50,381 nt of DNA from positions 45,807-96,187 of the forward strand of contig NZ_AQUZ01000033.1 in NCBI RefSeq assembly GCF_000372465.1, given 5' to 3'. The translations under genes and the position numbers were made by a program. A model generated the notes under the pieces. The model did no database searches, was not told the origin of the DNA, and was given only the letters and a program-made list of their open reading frames with translations. This document shows positions 8,230 through 16,327 of this stretch, piece by piece; within the stretch, counting starts at the first letter, position 1, and the number at the start of each line of letters is the position of its first letter. Source of the stretch: Kribbella catacumbae DSM 19601 (lineage in GTDB: Bacteria; Actinomycetota; Actinomycetes; Propionibacteriales; Kribbellaceae).

Positions 8230-8275
8230 CGCACGACCTTCCTGGCGGATCCCCCAGAACCCCTTGAAAGCCTAC

Positions 8276-9247
8276 TCAACGCCGGTTCTCCGCTACCGGA
8301 ACCGGGCGGCGGGCGAGGTCGGCGGCGCCGATCAGGCCGGCGTCGTTGCCCAGCTCGGCCAGCCCGAAGGCCGGGTGCGGCCGATTCGCCTTGGCCGGCA
8401 GGTGCCTTTCGAAGGCGACCTGGGCCGACTTCAGCAGCAGCTCCTTGGCCGCGCTCACGCCGCCGCCGATCACGATCGTGCTCGGGTCGAACAGCGTCGC
8501 GATGCTGGCCAGCCCTTCGCCCAGCCAGCGGCCGAGGTCGTCCAGCAGTTCGGTGGCGCACGGGTCACCTCCCGCAGCGGCCTCGGTGATCATCGGCCCG
8601 GTCAGCTCGGCCGGATCGGTGATCCCGCAGACGCTCAGCATCTGCGCCGCCGCCAGCGAGCCGGACTCGGCCTGCGCCCGGCCCTCGCGGACCAGCGCCC
8701 GCCCGGACGCGTACTGCTCCCAGCATCCACGCGCTCCACAACCACACCGGTGCCCACCCGGTACGACGCGCATGTGCCCGAGCTCGGCCGCGACCCCGTG
8801 CGCGCCACGCAGCAGCTCGCCGTCGATCACCACGCCGCCACCGATACCGGTACCGACGGTCACGCAGACCATGTGCTCGACGTCCTTCGCGGCGCCGAAG
8901 GCGAACTCGCCCCACGCGGCCGCGTTGGCGTCGTTCTCGACCACCACCGGGACCTTGAGCGCCTCGGCCACCCGGGCCCCGAGCGGTTCGTCCCGCCAGG
9001 CCAGGTTCGGCGCGAACAGCACGGTCGAACGGTCCGAGGAGACGAAACCGGCGGCGCCGATCCCGACCGCCTCGACCTGGTGGTCCTTGATCAGCTCAGC
9101 GGCCGCGTCGATGATCGCCTTGGCCGTCTCGTCCACCGAGTCGGCCGGGGTGTCGCGATGGGTCCGCGCGCCGATCGTGCCGTCCGCGTCGACGACGCCC
9201 GCGGCGATCTTGGTCCCGCCGACGTCGATGCCGATGCTCAATCCCAT
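8276..9247 (-). CDS. glkA: ROK family glucokinase
   Basis: A 323-residue ROK glucokinase of the usual length. It shows GIDVGGTKIAAGV at residues 6-18, the catalytic VENDANAAAWGE, GTGIGGGVV, and the zinc-binding GHRCGCGARGCWEQYASG. The match in length, and the DUF5304-like gene directly upstream, agree with the arrangement of glkA in Streptomyces, where glucokinase also acts in carbon catabolite repression. Its start overlaps the end of the upstream gene by 10 nt. The adjacent second ROK gene (7075-8229) shares nearly every motif, so the pair looks like a tandem duplication followed by divergence. The symbol is by analogy. Confidence 0.88.
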   Translation of the reverse strand: MGLSIGIDVGGTKIAAGVVDADGTIGARTHRDTPADSVDETAKAIIDAAAELIKDHQVEAVGIGAAGFVSSDRSTVLFAPNLAWRDEPLGARVAEALKVPVVVENDANAAAWGEFAFGAAKDVEHMVCVTVGTGIGGGVVIDGELLRGAHGVAAELGHMRVVPGGHRCGCGARGCWEQYASGRALVREGRAQAESGSLAAAQMLSVCGITDPAELTGPMITEAAAGGDPCATELLDDLGRWLGEGLASIATLFDPSTIVIGGGVSAAKELLLKSAQVAFERHLPAKANRPHPAFGLAELGNDAGLIGAADLARRPVPVAENRR

Positions 9248-9729
9248 GGTTCGGGGTCCTCACTCACGTCGATCCGGTCCACACGGGACCGGGCGGGCCG
9301 TTCGGGTTCCTGCGCCTTGGCGGTCCGCGACTCTGCGTCCTCCCGGGCCTGCCGCGCGGCCTCCGCGGCAGCTTCCAGCAGCGACCGTACCGATCCCAGT
9401 ACGCCGGCCGCGGCCGTCGACAGTTGCTCGATCGTCTCCGGGCTGGTGTTGCGCACCTTCGCGATCAGCTGGCAAACGGGGCACCACTGGCACTCCTGCC
9501 CGCCACTGCTCGCAGTACCGTGCTCATGCTCGTCCCGTACGGCGCCCTCCGGCGCCGCGCCTTCCGACCAGCTGTCCTCCGGTACTGCGTGCGCCGGCTC
9601 AGCGTCGGCCTCGGCTGCCTGCCGCGACTCCGCTGACTCGTGCGGCGACTCCTGGCGCGCAGCCTGCTGGAGTACGGCGAACAGCTTCGCCGCCTCCTCC
9701 GCGACCGACCCCACGGGCTCCTTGCTCAT
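9238..9729 (-). CDS. DUF5304-like small protein upstream of glucokinase
   Basis: A 163-residue acidic protein. The first 80 residues are low complexity (Glu/Ala/Ser). The core is CQWCPVCQLIAKVRNTSPET, with a CxxCPxC cluster that could bind metal, followed by a helix that may be coiled (SLLEAAAEAARQAREDAE). This is the pattern of the actinobacterial DUF5304 family. In Streptomyces coelicolor the gene next to glkA (SCO2127, as I recall it) encodes such a protein and has been linked to glucokinase expression and catabolite repression. Overlaps of 4 nt with the ATPase gene and 10 nt with glkA show tight coupling. Confidence 0.72.
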   Translation of the reverse strand: MSKEPVGSVAEEAAKLFAVLQQAARQESPHESAESRQAAEADAEPAHAVPEDSWSEGAAPEGAVRDEHEHGTASSGGQECQWCPVCQLIAKVRNTSPETIEQLSTAAAGVLGSVRSLLEAAAEAARQAREDAESRTAKAQEPERPARSRVDRIDVSEDPEPWD

Positions 9730-11042
9730 CTGGTGCCCTCCGAGATCGCCGTCGGCTCTGTGTCGAACTGCTGGCTCATGTGTTCGCGGATCTCCTGTGC
9801 CAGCCCTTCGACCGACTCCAGCGACCCGTTCACGGCCGGCAGCTCAGTCGGCTTCGGCAACGGCTCGCGCGGAGCGAAGCGCACCTGCAGGCGGCCGTCG
9901 TCGAGCCGGGCTCCGGCAACCACACCGCGCGCCAATGCAGCCGGCAGCGGCAGCACCCTGCGGTAGGAGCCGACAGTGATGATCAGCTCATCGCCGTGCC
10001 TGGCGAGCTCGAGGTCGCTGGCGGAGGCGAGCGGCAGCGGCATGGTGAGGGTGTAGGTGCGCCCGTCGGTGTCGATGTGCCGATCGACCCACAGCGAGGT
10101 CTCGTCCGTGGCGCGGGTGAACGGGTCGTCCTTGCCATACATCTCGACGGCGAACGCTGCGAGCTCCTCGACCCCGACCGGCTCACAGGCCCGGTACGGC
10201 GACTCCCAGATCGGCAGTGGCCGGAACGAGTCGGCGACGTCGTCGAGGATCCCCCGCTGAGCTGCGACCCACTGCTGCCGCCAGTTGTCGGCACCAGCGG
10301 CCGGGAAGACCCGGTTCGCGATGACGCCGTCCACGCGGTAGCCGTACAGGGACAGGGTCGTCAGCGACCGCCGGGCCTCGGCGACCACGACGGCCTCGGG
10401 AGTCAGTACAAGCCGCACGGACGCGTCCGGCCCGGTCAGCAGCGAGCGGATGTCGGCCAGGTCGCGCTGCAGGCGCCGCAACGCGTCGAAGACGGTGTCG
10501 TCGGGCATCGGCAGCCCGGACGCCCTGCTGAGCAGCGGCCGGAAAGTGCGGACGACCTTGCGCTCGGCATTGAAGATGCGATCCATGTACCAGCTGAGCG
10601 CCTCCGGCAGCGCGAGCAGCCGCAGCGTCTCGGCGGTCGGCGCACAGTCGACCACGATCACGTCCCAGCGGCCGGAGCGGACGTGGTCGCGCACCTCGAG
10701 CAGCGCGAGCACCTCCTCGGCACCCGGCAGCACGGTCAGCTCTTCGGCCTCGATCGGGTCGACGCCGATCACGTTCAGCACCGAGCGCAGATATGCCTGG
10801 ATGTCACCCCAGGACCGCTCGAACCGGCGCTGCGCATCGATCTGCTGAACGAACAGCAGGTCGTCGATCTCGGTCGGCTCACCACCGACCTCGCTGTCGA
10901 AAGCATCCGACAGCGAGTGCGCGGCGTCAGTGGACAACACCAGCGTGCGCAGCCCCCGCAACGCGGCAAGCGTCGCGGTACCGGCCGCGGACGTGGTTTT
11001 CCCCACGCCGCCTTTACCTGTGTACAGCAGGACTCGAGTCAC
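9726..11042 (-). CDS. ArsA family (GET3-like) ATPase
   Basis: A 438-residue ATPase with a deviant Walker A GKGGVGKTT at residues 9-17, the switch-like STDAAHSLSDAF, and the Walker B-like VIVVDCAPTAETLRLL. The 130-residue C-terminal region has the beta-rich ArsA HSP20-like domain (YTLTMPLPLASASDLELAR...VGSYRRVLPLP). These actinobacterial ArsA homologues lack the metalloid-binding cysteines of a true arsenite pump and have no arsB partner here. Arsenite transport is therefore unlikely; a role in handling membrane proteins is possible but unproven. It sits 5 nt after the SRPBCC gene and overlaps the DUF5304-like gene. Confidence 0.85.
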   Translation of the reverse strand: MTRVLLYTGKGGVGKTTSAAGTATLAALRGLRTLVLSTDAAHSLSDAFDSEVGGEPTEIDDLLFVQQIDAQRRFERSWGDIQAYLRSVLNVIGVDPIEAEELTVLPGAEEVLALLEVRDHVRSGRWDVIVVDCAPTAETLRLLALPEALSWYMDRIFNAERKVVRTFRPLLSRASGLPMPDDTVFDALRRLQRDLADIRSLLTGPDASVRLVLTPEAVVVAEARRSLTTLSLYGYRVDGVIANRVFPAAGADNWRQQWVAAQRGILDDVADSFRPLPIWESPYRACEPVGVEELAAFAVEMYGKDDPFTRATDETSLWVDRHIDTDGRTYTLTMPLPLASASDLELARHGDELIITVGSYRRVLPLPAALARGVVAGARLDDGRLQVRFAPREPLPKPTELPAVNGSLESVEGLAQEIREHMSQQFDTEPTAISEGTR

Positions 11043-11047
11043 TGGAA

Positions 11048-11953
11048 TCAGGACTCGACGCGCTTCTTGAGCCCCTTCAGGGCCGTGTCGATGATGACCT
11101 TCTCGGCCTTGCGCTTCAGCATGCCGATCATCGGGATCGCCACGTCCACCGCCAGCCGGTACGTCACCTCGGTGCCCTGGTCACCCAGGTCACGTAGTAC
11201 GTAGGCGCCGTCCATCCCCTTGACCATCTTGGCCTGCACGAGCGTCCAGGTGACCTCGTTGCGGGACCAGACGTAGTCCAGCGTGTACTCGTCGGAGATC
11301 GCCCCGGCATCCACCTTGAACCGGACCTGTTTCGGCCGGCCCGCCTCGTCCGTGGACAGCACCTGGGTCTCCCGCATCGAGTCGGCCCACTCCGGATACG
11401 CCTCGAAGTCCGCGATCACCGCCATGATCGCCTTCGGGGTCGCGTTCACGACGATGGTCGAGGTGGTCTGCTCTGCCATCGATTCACCTCTTCGCTGCCG
11501 GGACGGGTTCTGCCGGGGTGGTTCCGGGGTCGCTCGCGCGTCCCCGGGGTCCACGCGAGAGACTATCGCGGGTTCGGAGCCCGGCCTGCCCTCGCCCGCG
11601 GCGCGGCCCTGTTCGAGTTCGTCCTTGAACCGCCAGATGTTCTCCCGGTACTGCGCGACGTACCGCTCCCGGAGCTTGCGCAACCGCCGGGGTCCGACGG
11701 GCCGGCTGGGGTCGACCCGGAGGTACCAGTGCACGACCACTCCGTCGCGGACCTGCTCGAGCCACCACTCCGCAGTACCGATCGCTGCGCCCGTGACCGC
11801 CCACCTGACCCCCTCCACGCCGCGGAGCTCCGACGGTGTCAGGGTCAGCTCGGGCCACCATTCACGCCACAGAGTGTCCGCAGCGAGTCGCTGGGCGACG
11901 TAGGCTGGATCAGCAACGACCAAGTCGTCGCAACTGAGGTCGAGCGCCGGCAT
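11048..11953 (-). CDS. Fused tandem SRPBCC (polyketide cyclase/START-like) ORF
   Basis: A single open frame of 301 codons holds two lipid- or polyketide-binding-type domains. Residues about 1-115 carry a conserved actinobacterial SRPBCC-like segment (LWREWWPELTLTP, VEGVRWAVTG, VVHWYLRVDPSRPVGPRRLR). Residues 120-158 are a Pro/Arg/Gly linker. Residues 159-301 are a complete Polyketide_cyc2/SRPBCC domain beginning MAEQTTSTIVVNATP. In relatives these two are usually separate genes. Here no stop separates them, but an internal ATG at 11479 with GAGGTG 5 nt upstream could make the second domain alone (11048-11479, 143 residues). It is the first gene of the ArsA-ROK-EEP operon. Confidence 0.7.
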   Translation of the reverse strand: MPALDLSCDDLVVADPAYVAQRLAADTLWREWWPELTLTPSELRGVEGVRWAVTGAAIGTAEWWLEQVRDGVVVHWYLRVDPSRPVGPRRLRKLRERYVAQYRENIWRFKDELEQGRAAGEGRPGSEPAIVSRVDPGDARATPEPPRQNPSRQRRGESMAEQTTSTIVVNATPKAIMAVIADFEAYPEWADSMRETQVLSTDEAGRPKQVRFKVDAGAISDEYTLDYVWSRNEVTWTLVQAKMVKGMDGAYVLRDLGDQGTEVTYRLAVDVAIPMIGMLKRKAEKVIIDTALKGLKKRVES

Positions 11954-12001
11954 ACCTGGAGTCCTAGGTGTTTCGTGTCCCGTGGGTCACATAAATCTGG
12001 C

Positions 12002-12016
12002 TACTTGTGGGTAAGT
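12002..12016. promoter_or_regulatory. Candidate operator upstream of acyl-CoA ligase
   Basis: In the 131-bp divergent region between the SRPBCC and ligase genes there is a short AT-richer dyad, TACTTGTGGGTAAGT, with ACTT/AAGT half-sites. A -10-like TAGCGT follows at 12022. Such dyads often precede fatty-acid genes controlled by TetR/FadR regulators in actinobacteria. Assignment is tentative. Confidence 0.25.
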
Positions 12017-12084
12017 GACTGTAGCGTGCGCCGGAATCGACCCCTTCTTGACCGACCCCGTCGTGACCGACTGAGGAGACGCGG

Positions 12085-13875
12085 ATGCGTGAGTACACCA
12101 GCCCTGCTGTGACCGAGCCGCCGATTGCCGGCAGCCTGACCGATCCCGTCTGGGCGAACGCGTCCTCTCATCCTGACACTGCCGTGTTCACCCGCCGCGT
12201 CGAGGGCGGCTGGCTGGACATCACCGCGGCCGAGTTCGCCCGCCAGGTGACCGCGGTGGCCAAGGGCCTGATCGCGGCCGGGGTCCAGCACGGCGAGCGG
12301 GTCGCCCTGCTGAGCGCCACCCGGTACGAGTGGTCACTGATCGACTATGCGATCTGGAGCATCGGCGCGGCCACCGTCCCGATCTACGAGACCTCGTCGG
12401 CCTCGCAGGTGCAGTGGATCCTGACCGACTCCGAGGCCGTCGTCGCGATCGTCGAGAACGCCGCCCACGGCGCCGTCGTCGAGTCCGCCCGGGCCGAGGC
12501 GCCGGCCCTGCAGGAGGTCTGGCAGATCGAGTCCGGCGCGGTCGAGGAGCTGACCGTGCTCGGCCAGGACATCACCGACGCCGAGCACGACAAGCGGCGT
12601 ACGGCGGTCGCCCCTGGCGATCTGGCCACGCTGATCTACACCTCCGGCACCACCGGCCGGCCCAAGGGCTGCGAGATCACCCACGGCAACTTCATGCACG
12701 AACTCGAGCCGGCCGTGAAGGTCCTGCCCGACCTGTTCAGGCTGGACGGCGCGACCACGCTGCTGTTCCTGCCGCTGGCGCACGTGTTCGCCCGGATCAT
12801 CCAGGTCGGCTGCGTGATGATGCGGGTCAAGGTCGCCCACACCGCGGACGTGAAGAACCTGGTCGCGGACCTCGGCGAGGTCAAGCCGACCTTCATCCTC
12901 AGCGTGCCGCGGGTGTTCGAGAAGGTCTTCAACTCCGCCAGCCAGAAGGCGCACTCGGACGGCAAGGGCAAGATCTTCGACGCCGCCGCCGAGACCGCGA
13001 TCGCCTACTCGCAGGCTTTGGACAAGGGCGGGGCCAGCTTCGGGCTGAAGGCCAAGCACGCGCTGTTCGACAAGCTCGTCTACTCCAAGCTACGCGCCGT
13101 ACTCGGCGGCAACGTCGACTACGCCGTCTCGGGCGGAGCGCCGCTGGGCGAACGCCTGGGCCACTTCTACCGCGGCATCGGCGTACCGGTGCTCGAGGGC
13201 TACGGGCTGACCGAGACGACCGCTGCCGTGAGCGTCAACCTGCCGGACGACATCCGGATCGGTACCGTCGGCAGGCCGCTGCCCGGCGTGACCGTGGGCG
13301 TCGCCGACGACGGCGAGCTGTGCTTCAAGGGCGGCCAGGTCATGATCGGCTACTGGAAGAACGACGAGGCGACCGCGGCGGCGATCGACTCCGACGGGTG
13401 GTTCCACACGGGTGACGTCGGTGAGTTCGATGTCGACGGGTTCATCAAGATCACCGGGCGGAAGAAGGAGATCCTGGTGACGGCGGGTGGCAAGAACGTG
13501 GCGCCCGCAGTACTGGAGGACCGGCTCCGGCAGCACGCACTCGTCAGCCAGTGCATGGTCGTGGGCGACGGCAAGCCGTTCATCGCGGCCCTGGTCACGA
13601 TCGATCCGGAGACGATCGGCGACTGGGCCGGCAAGCACGGCAAGGCGAACGAAATGTCGAGCCTGGTGGACGACAAGGACCTGATCGCCGAGGTTCAGAA
13701 GGCTGTTGACGATGCCAACGCGGCGGTGTCGAAGGCCGAGGAGATCAAGAAGTTCACCATTCTTCCGACCGACTGGACCCAGGAGAACGGCGAACTGTCC
13801 CTCAAACTCTCCCTGCGGCGGCACATCGTGATGCAGAAACACGAGTCGGACGTGGAAGCCCTCTACCAGAAGTAA
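12085..13875 (+). CDS. fadD: Long-chain fatty-acid--CoA ligase (FadD type)
   Basis: A 596-residue AMP-forming acyl-CoA synthetase. The P-loop motif YTSGTTGRPKG is near residue 187; the A5 motif VLEGYGLTETTA, the A7 region DGWFHTGDVGEFD and the A8/linker FIKITGRKKEILVTAGGKN follow in order. The conserved C-terminal lysine-containing segment is present near NGELSLKLSLRRH. Length and sequence match the FadD15-like cytosolic ligases of actinobacteria that activate long-chain fatty acids. ATG has GAGGAG about 9 nt upstream. It is transcribed alone, and a hairpin-rich non-coding stretch follows it. Confidence 0.92.
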   Translation: MREYTSPAVTEPPIAGSLTDPVWANASSHPDTAVFTRRVEGGWLDITAAEFARQVTAVAKGLIAAGVQHGERVALLSATRYEWSLIDYAIWSIGAATVPIYETSSASQVQWILTDSEAVVAIVENAAHGAVVESARAEAPALQEVWQIESGAVEELTVLGQDITDAEHDKRRTAVAPGDLATLIYTSGTTGRPKGCEITHGNFMHELEPAVKVLPDLFRLDGATTLLFLPLAHVFARIIQVGCVMMRVKVAHTADVKNLVADLGEVKPTFILSVPRVFEKVFNSASQKAHSDGKGKIFDAAAETAIAYSQALDKGGASFGLKAKHALFDKLVYSKLRAVLGGNVDYAVSGGAPLGERLGHFYRGIGVPVLEGYGLTETTAAVSVNLPDDIRIGTVGRPLPGVTVGVADDGELCFKGGQVMIGYWKNDEATAAAIDSDGWFHTGDVGEFDVDGFIKITGRKKEILVTAGGKNVAPAVLEDRLRQHALVSQCMVVGDGKPFIAALVTIDPETIGDWAGKHGKANEMSSLVDDKDLIAEVQKAVDDANAAVSKAEEIKKFTILPTDWTQENGELSLKLSLRRHIVMQKHESDVEALYQK

Positions 13876-14266
13876 CTCCCCCCATCGCGCCTCCTCGGTC
13901 GGCGCTCAACCCACCCACCCCGGGTCGCGGCTCCTTCGTCACCGCTTGGCAAAGGCGAAGCGATTCGCCATGCCCACGGGCGATTCGGGGTGCTGCGCGT
14001 CGGCACCTCCGGCGGGTAGCGCCGGCGAACCCGGCCACTCCGCACGGTTGAACCGCTGATCCGGCCCCTGGCGCTTCAAGGCGCAACAGCTGAGCGGGGT
14101 TACCAGTACGCCGGAGGGGTTCGCCCCTCCGCGCGGGGTTCACCCACTGCTCTACCAATGGGCGAAGCCCCACACCCGGGGCGGAGCCCACCGACTGACG
14201 GGCGGAGTCCACCGACCGGCCGCGGTCGTTCAGGGCGCGAGCCGGATAGCGCACCTACGGCAGGGG
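13876..14266. other. Hairpin-rich intergenic region, no gene seen
   Basis: About 390 bp between the ligase and the next minus-strand gene. Open frames here have no protein-like composition. The sequence is rich in short GC inverted repeats, including a perfect UUCG hairpin (14112-14131) and GCCCC-ACACCC-GGGGC further on. CCCACC/GGGTGAACCC-type words recur. It looks like structured 3' or repeat sequence. A D-arm-like string is present, but no tRNA can be folded. Confidence 0.5.
14112..14131. terminator. Perfect UUCG-loop hairpin
   Basis: CGGAGGGG-TTCG-CCCCTCCG: an 8-bp perfect stem capped by the extra-stable TTCG tetraloop. It lies between the converging ligase and minus-strand gene, where a bidirectional terminator is expected, although no T-run follows. 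Confidence 0.45.
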
Positions 14267-14701
14267 TCAGATGCCGTCGGCCGTGTCTTCGTAGGTGTTC
14301 TCTGTGGCTTCCTTGAGTTCTTTGAGGGCCTCGCCGACTCCTGCCGCCGCGATGATGCTGCCGAGGATGGTGTTGGCCCAGCGGAAGACGCTGCGGAAGC
14401 CGCCGATGGTCGGGAATGGCCCTTCGATCAGCCTGCGTAAGGAGCGGGTCCAGCCGGTCAGTTTGGCTTGGAGGTTGGCGCCGGTCAGGCCGCAGTGCCG
14501 TAGGCGTTCGTCGTAGCCTGCGTCGCCGAGTACGTCCCGGACCTCGTCGAACGCGCCTCGTTCGACCAGTTCGCGGTACGCCGCTCGGAGGTCCGCGGCG
14601 CGGTCGGGTGGTAGGAGTGGTGACGGCTCGACGGCGCGCGCGATGAAGCCTTCGAGCTCGTCGACAAACAGCTGCAATGCGGCGCGATCTTCAGCGGACA
14701 C
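14267..14701 (-). CDS. Hypothetical protein with one C-terminal hydrophobic helix
   Basis: A 144-residue protein I do not recognise. It is mostly helical and charged (DRAALQLFVDELEGFIARAV, ADLRAAYRELVERGAFDEVR). One moderately hydrophobic glycine/alanine helix near the end (WANTILGSIIAAAGVGEALK) could be membrane-associated or a packing helix. Codon use looks coding on this strand and the reading frame is clean. It stands 60 nt upstream of the 3' end of the isochorismatase gene on the same strand. No function is proposed. Confidence 0.6.
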   Translation of the reverse strand: MSAEDRAALQLFVDELEGFIARAVEPSPLLPPDRAADLRAAYRELVERGAFDEVRDVLGDAGYDERLRHCGLTGANLQAKLTGWTRSLRRLIEGPFPTIGGFRSVFRWANTILGSIIAAAGVGEALKELKEATENTYEDTADGI

Positions 14702-14760
14702 GATTCCTCCCGGGCAGGACGACGTACCGGTGGAGGGCCCACTTGATACATCGGCTGCCT

Positions 14761-15324
14761 CTAGCCCGCGTTACCTCCAAAACGCACGTCGGCGGCGTGT
14801 TCCACCAATTCGAGTTGGTCGCCCAAGGCCCACTCGGCGACGCGGGCGACGATCTCGGGAGAGATCGCCGGGCCGCTCGCCGTGGCAGGGATGCCCGTGG
14901 TGGTGTGGGCGTCCTGCGGCAAAACCACCCGGAAGCCGCGAGCAAGCGCAGTACGGGCTGTTGCGCTGACGCACATCTCGGACATGAGACCGCAGATCGC
15001 CAGTGACCGTACGTCGTGGTCGGCGAGGAGCTTGGTGAGTGGGGTGCCGGCGAAGGAGTCGTCGTTCAGCTTGCGGATGACAACCTCGCGGTCGCCTGGC
15101 GCAACAGGCAGATGGAGTTCCCAGCCGGGGGTGTTCGGCTCATCCGGCGTACTAGGTCGGCCGTCGTTCTGTACGTGGACGATCAGCGCGCCACTCGCCC
15201 GCGCCTCGTCCAGCAGATGACCAGCTCGATCCACCAGGCGCTCCGCATCCGGTACTGCGCTGTCGCCCGCGACCCCGCCTTCCTGAAGGTCGATGATCAG
15301 CAGGGCCTGCACGGGTTCCACCAT
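14761..15324 (-). CDS. Isochorismatase-family cysteine hydrolase
   Basis: A 187-residue cysteine hydrolase. The catalytic triad is visible: Asp in LLIIDLQEGG, Lys in VIRKLNDDSF and Cys in ICGLMSEMCVSATARTA, with the cis-peptide region before it. This is the nicotinamidase/isochorismatase fold, and the sequence is closest in style to the generic cysteine hydrolases annotated in actinobacteria, so the amide substrate is unknown. I chose ATG 15324 (MVEPVQALLIID). A TTG at 15360 overlapping the sigma-factor stop would add 12 residues and couple the two genes. It lies 32 nt downstream of the sigma-factor gene. Confidence 0.82.
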   Translation of the reverse strand: MVEPVQALLIIDLQEGGVAGDSAVPDAERLVDRAGHLLDEARASGALIVHVQNDGRPSTPDEPNTPGWELHLPVAPGDREVVIRKLNDDSFAGTPLTKLLADHDVRSLAICGLMSEMCVSATARTALARGFRVVLPQDAHTTTGIPATASGPAISPEIVARVAEWALGDQLELVEHAADVRFGGNAG

Positions 15325-15356
15325 GCCGCGATCATCGAGACCGGCACGGCCCCGGG

Positions 15357-16247
15357 TCAACTCAATTCATGGAGCGCAAGGAAGCGCGTGATGGAGCTGA
15401 TGCGATCGCCGCTGACAGTGATGACCAGCCGCCCCGTATCCCTGCGACCCAACCGGTTGACGAAATAGCAGGTGAAGGCCGGATGGAGGTTGGCGCCGGC
15501 AGGCTCAAGCTCCAGGTCCGAGCCAGTACGCGCAGCGGCGCTGGCTTGGAGGAAGGCAGCGATCGCCCGCGGGCCGTAGTACTCGTGCGGTGCTGGTGGC
15601 ATCGCCAGCCAGGCGTTGTCGGAGAGCAGCGTGGTGATCGTCGCGATGTCGTCGGCGACGAAGGCTTCGGCGAAGCGTTTGGCCAGCTGGCGTTCGGTTT
15701 CCGCGTCTCGTGCCGGCGGCGCGGGAGCGTTGCGGGAGGCTCGGGCGCGTTGCAAGGCACCCTTGACGGCGGTGGCCGTGGTGTCGAGGAGGTCCGCGAC
15801 CTCGGTACCGGAGAAGTCGAGGACGTCGATGAGGATCAGTACGGCGGCCTGGCGGGGTGGCATCCGTTGGAGGGCGGTGATGAAGGCGAGTTCGATATTC
15901 TCCCGCTTGACGAGTTGGTCGTCCAGGAGCGCGTCGGGGTACGGCTGGAGCCAGGTCACGTCGCCGTGGCGCGTCGGTGCCGGTGGGTCGAAGGGTGGCA
16001 GCGGTTCGGGTGGCGGGCGGCGTTTGCCGTCGCGGATCGCGTTGAGGCAGCGGTTGGTGGCGATCTTGTAGAGCCAGGTGCGCAGCGATGAGCGGCCGGC
16101 GAACGAGTCCAGGCCGCGCCAGGCGGCCAGCAGGATCTCCTGCATCACGTCGTCCGCGTCGGTGACCGAGCCGAGCATCCGGTAGCAGTGCAGGTGGAGT
16201 TCGCGCAGGTACGGCGCGGTGATCTCGTCGAAGGTCTGCTCCCGCAT
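15357..16247 (-). CDS. ECF sigma factor with C-terminal SnoaL-like domain (SigG/SigX5 type)
   Basis: A 296-residue sigma-70 family protein. Region 2 is seen in LHLHCYRMLGSVTDADDVMQ and RTWLYKIATNRCLNAIRDGK; region 4 in QRMPPRQAAVLILIDVLDFS and EVADLLDTTATAVKGALQRA. From about residue 180 a SnoaL/NTF2-like domain follows (AKRFAEAFVADDIATITTLL, HEYYGPRAIAAFLQA). This matches the TIGR02960 (SigX5/SigG-like) group, in which the fused SnoaL domain substitutes for a separate anti-sigma factor and modulates activity. No anti-sigma gene is adjacent. A separate NTF2-like gene is transcribed divergently 80 bp away and may be a target. Confidence 0.9.
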   Translation of the reverse strand: MREQTFDEITAPYLRELHLHCYRMLGSVTDADDVMQEILLAAWRGLDSFAGRSSLRTWLYKIATNRCLNAIRDGKRRPPPEPLPPFDPPAPTRHGDVTWLQPYPDALLDDQLVKRENIELAFITALQRMPPRQAAVLILIDVLDFSGTEVADLLDTTATAVKGALQRARASRNAPAPPARDAETERQLAKRFAEAFVADDIATITTLLSDNAWLAMPPAPHEYYGPRAIAAFLQASAAARTGSDLELEPAGANLHPAFTCYFVNRLGRRDTGRLVITVSGDRISSITRFLALHELS

Positions 16248-16327
16248 CGCCCCATCGTGCCAGGCCGGCCGTTCCGATCGCGGTGGCCGTGGTGTCTATC
16301 TGGTCATCACCTACCGAAAGGACCGCG

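Noticed and set aside
9726..11042. Arsenite efflux pump ATPase
   Set aside because: ArsA family is clear, but no arsB/acr3 or arsenical regulator is nearby and the metal-binding cysteines are not seen. The context is a sugar-kinase operon.
14130..14165. tRNA gene on the minus strand (D-arm-like GGTAGAGCAGTGGGTGAACC)
   Set aside because: No matching acceptor stem, anticodon arm or GGTTCGA T-arm can be laid out around it.
13802..14254. 150-codon minus-strand ORF in the hairpin-rich gap
   Set aside because: Arg/Gly/Pro-rich, no recognisable motif, overlaps inverted repeats and the end of the acyl-CoA ligase gene.
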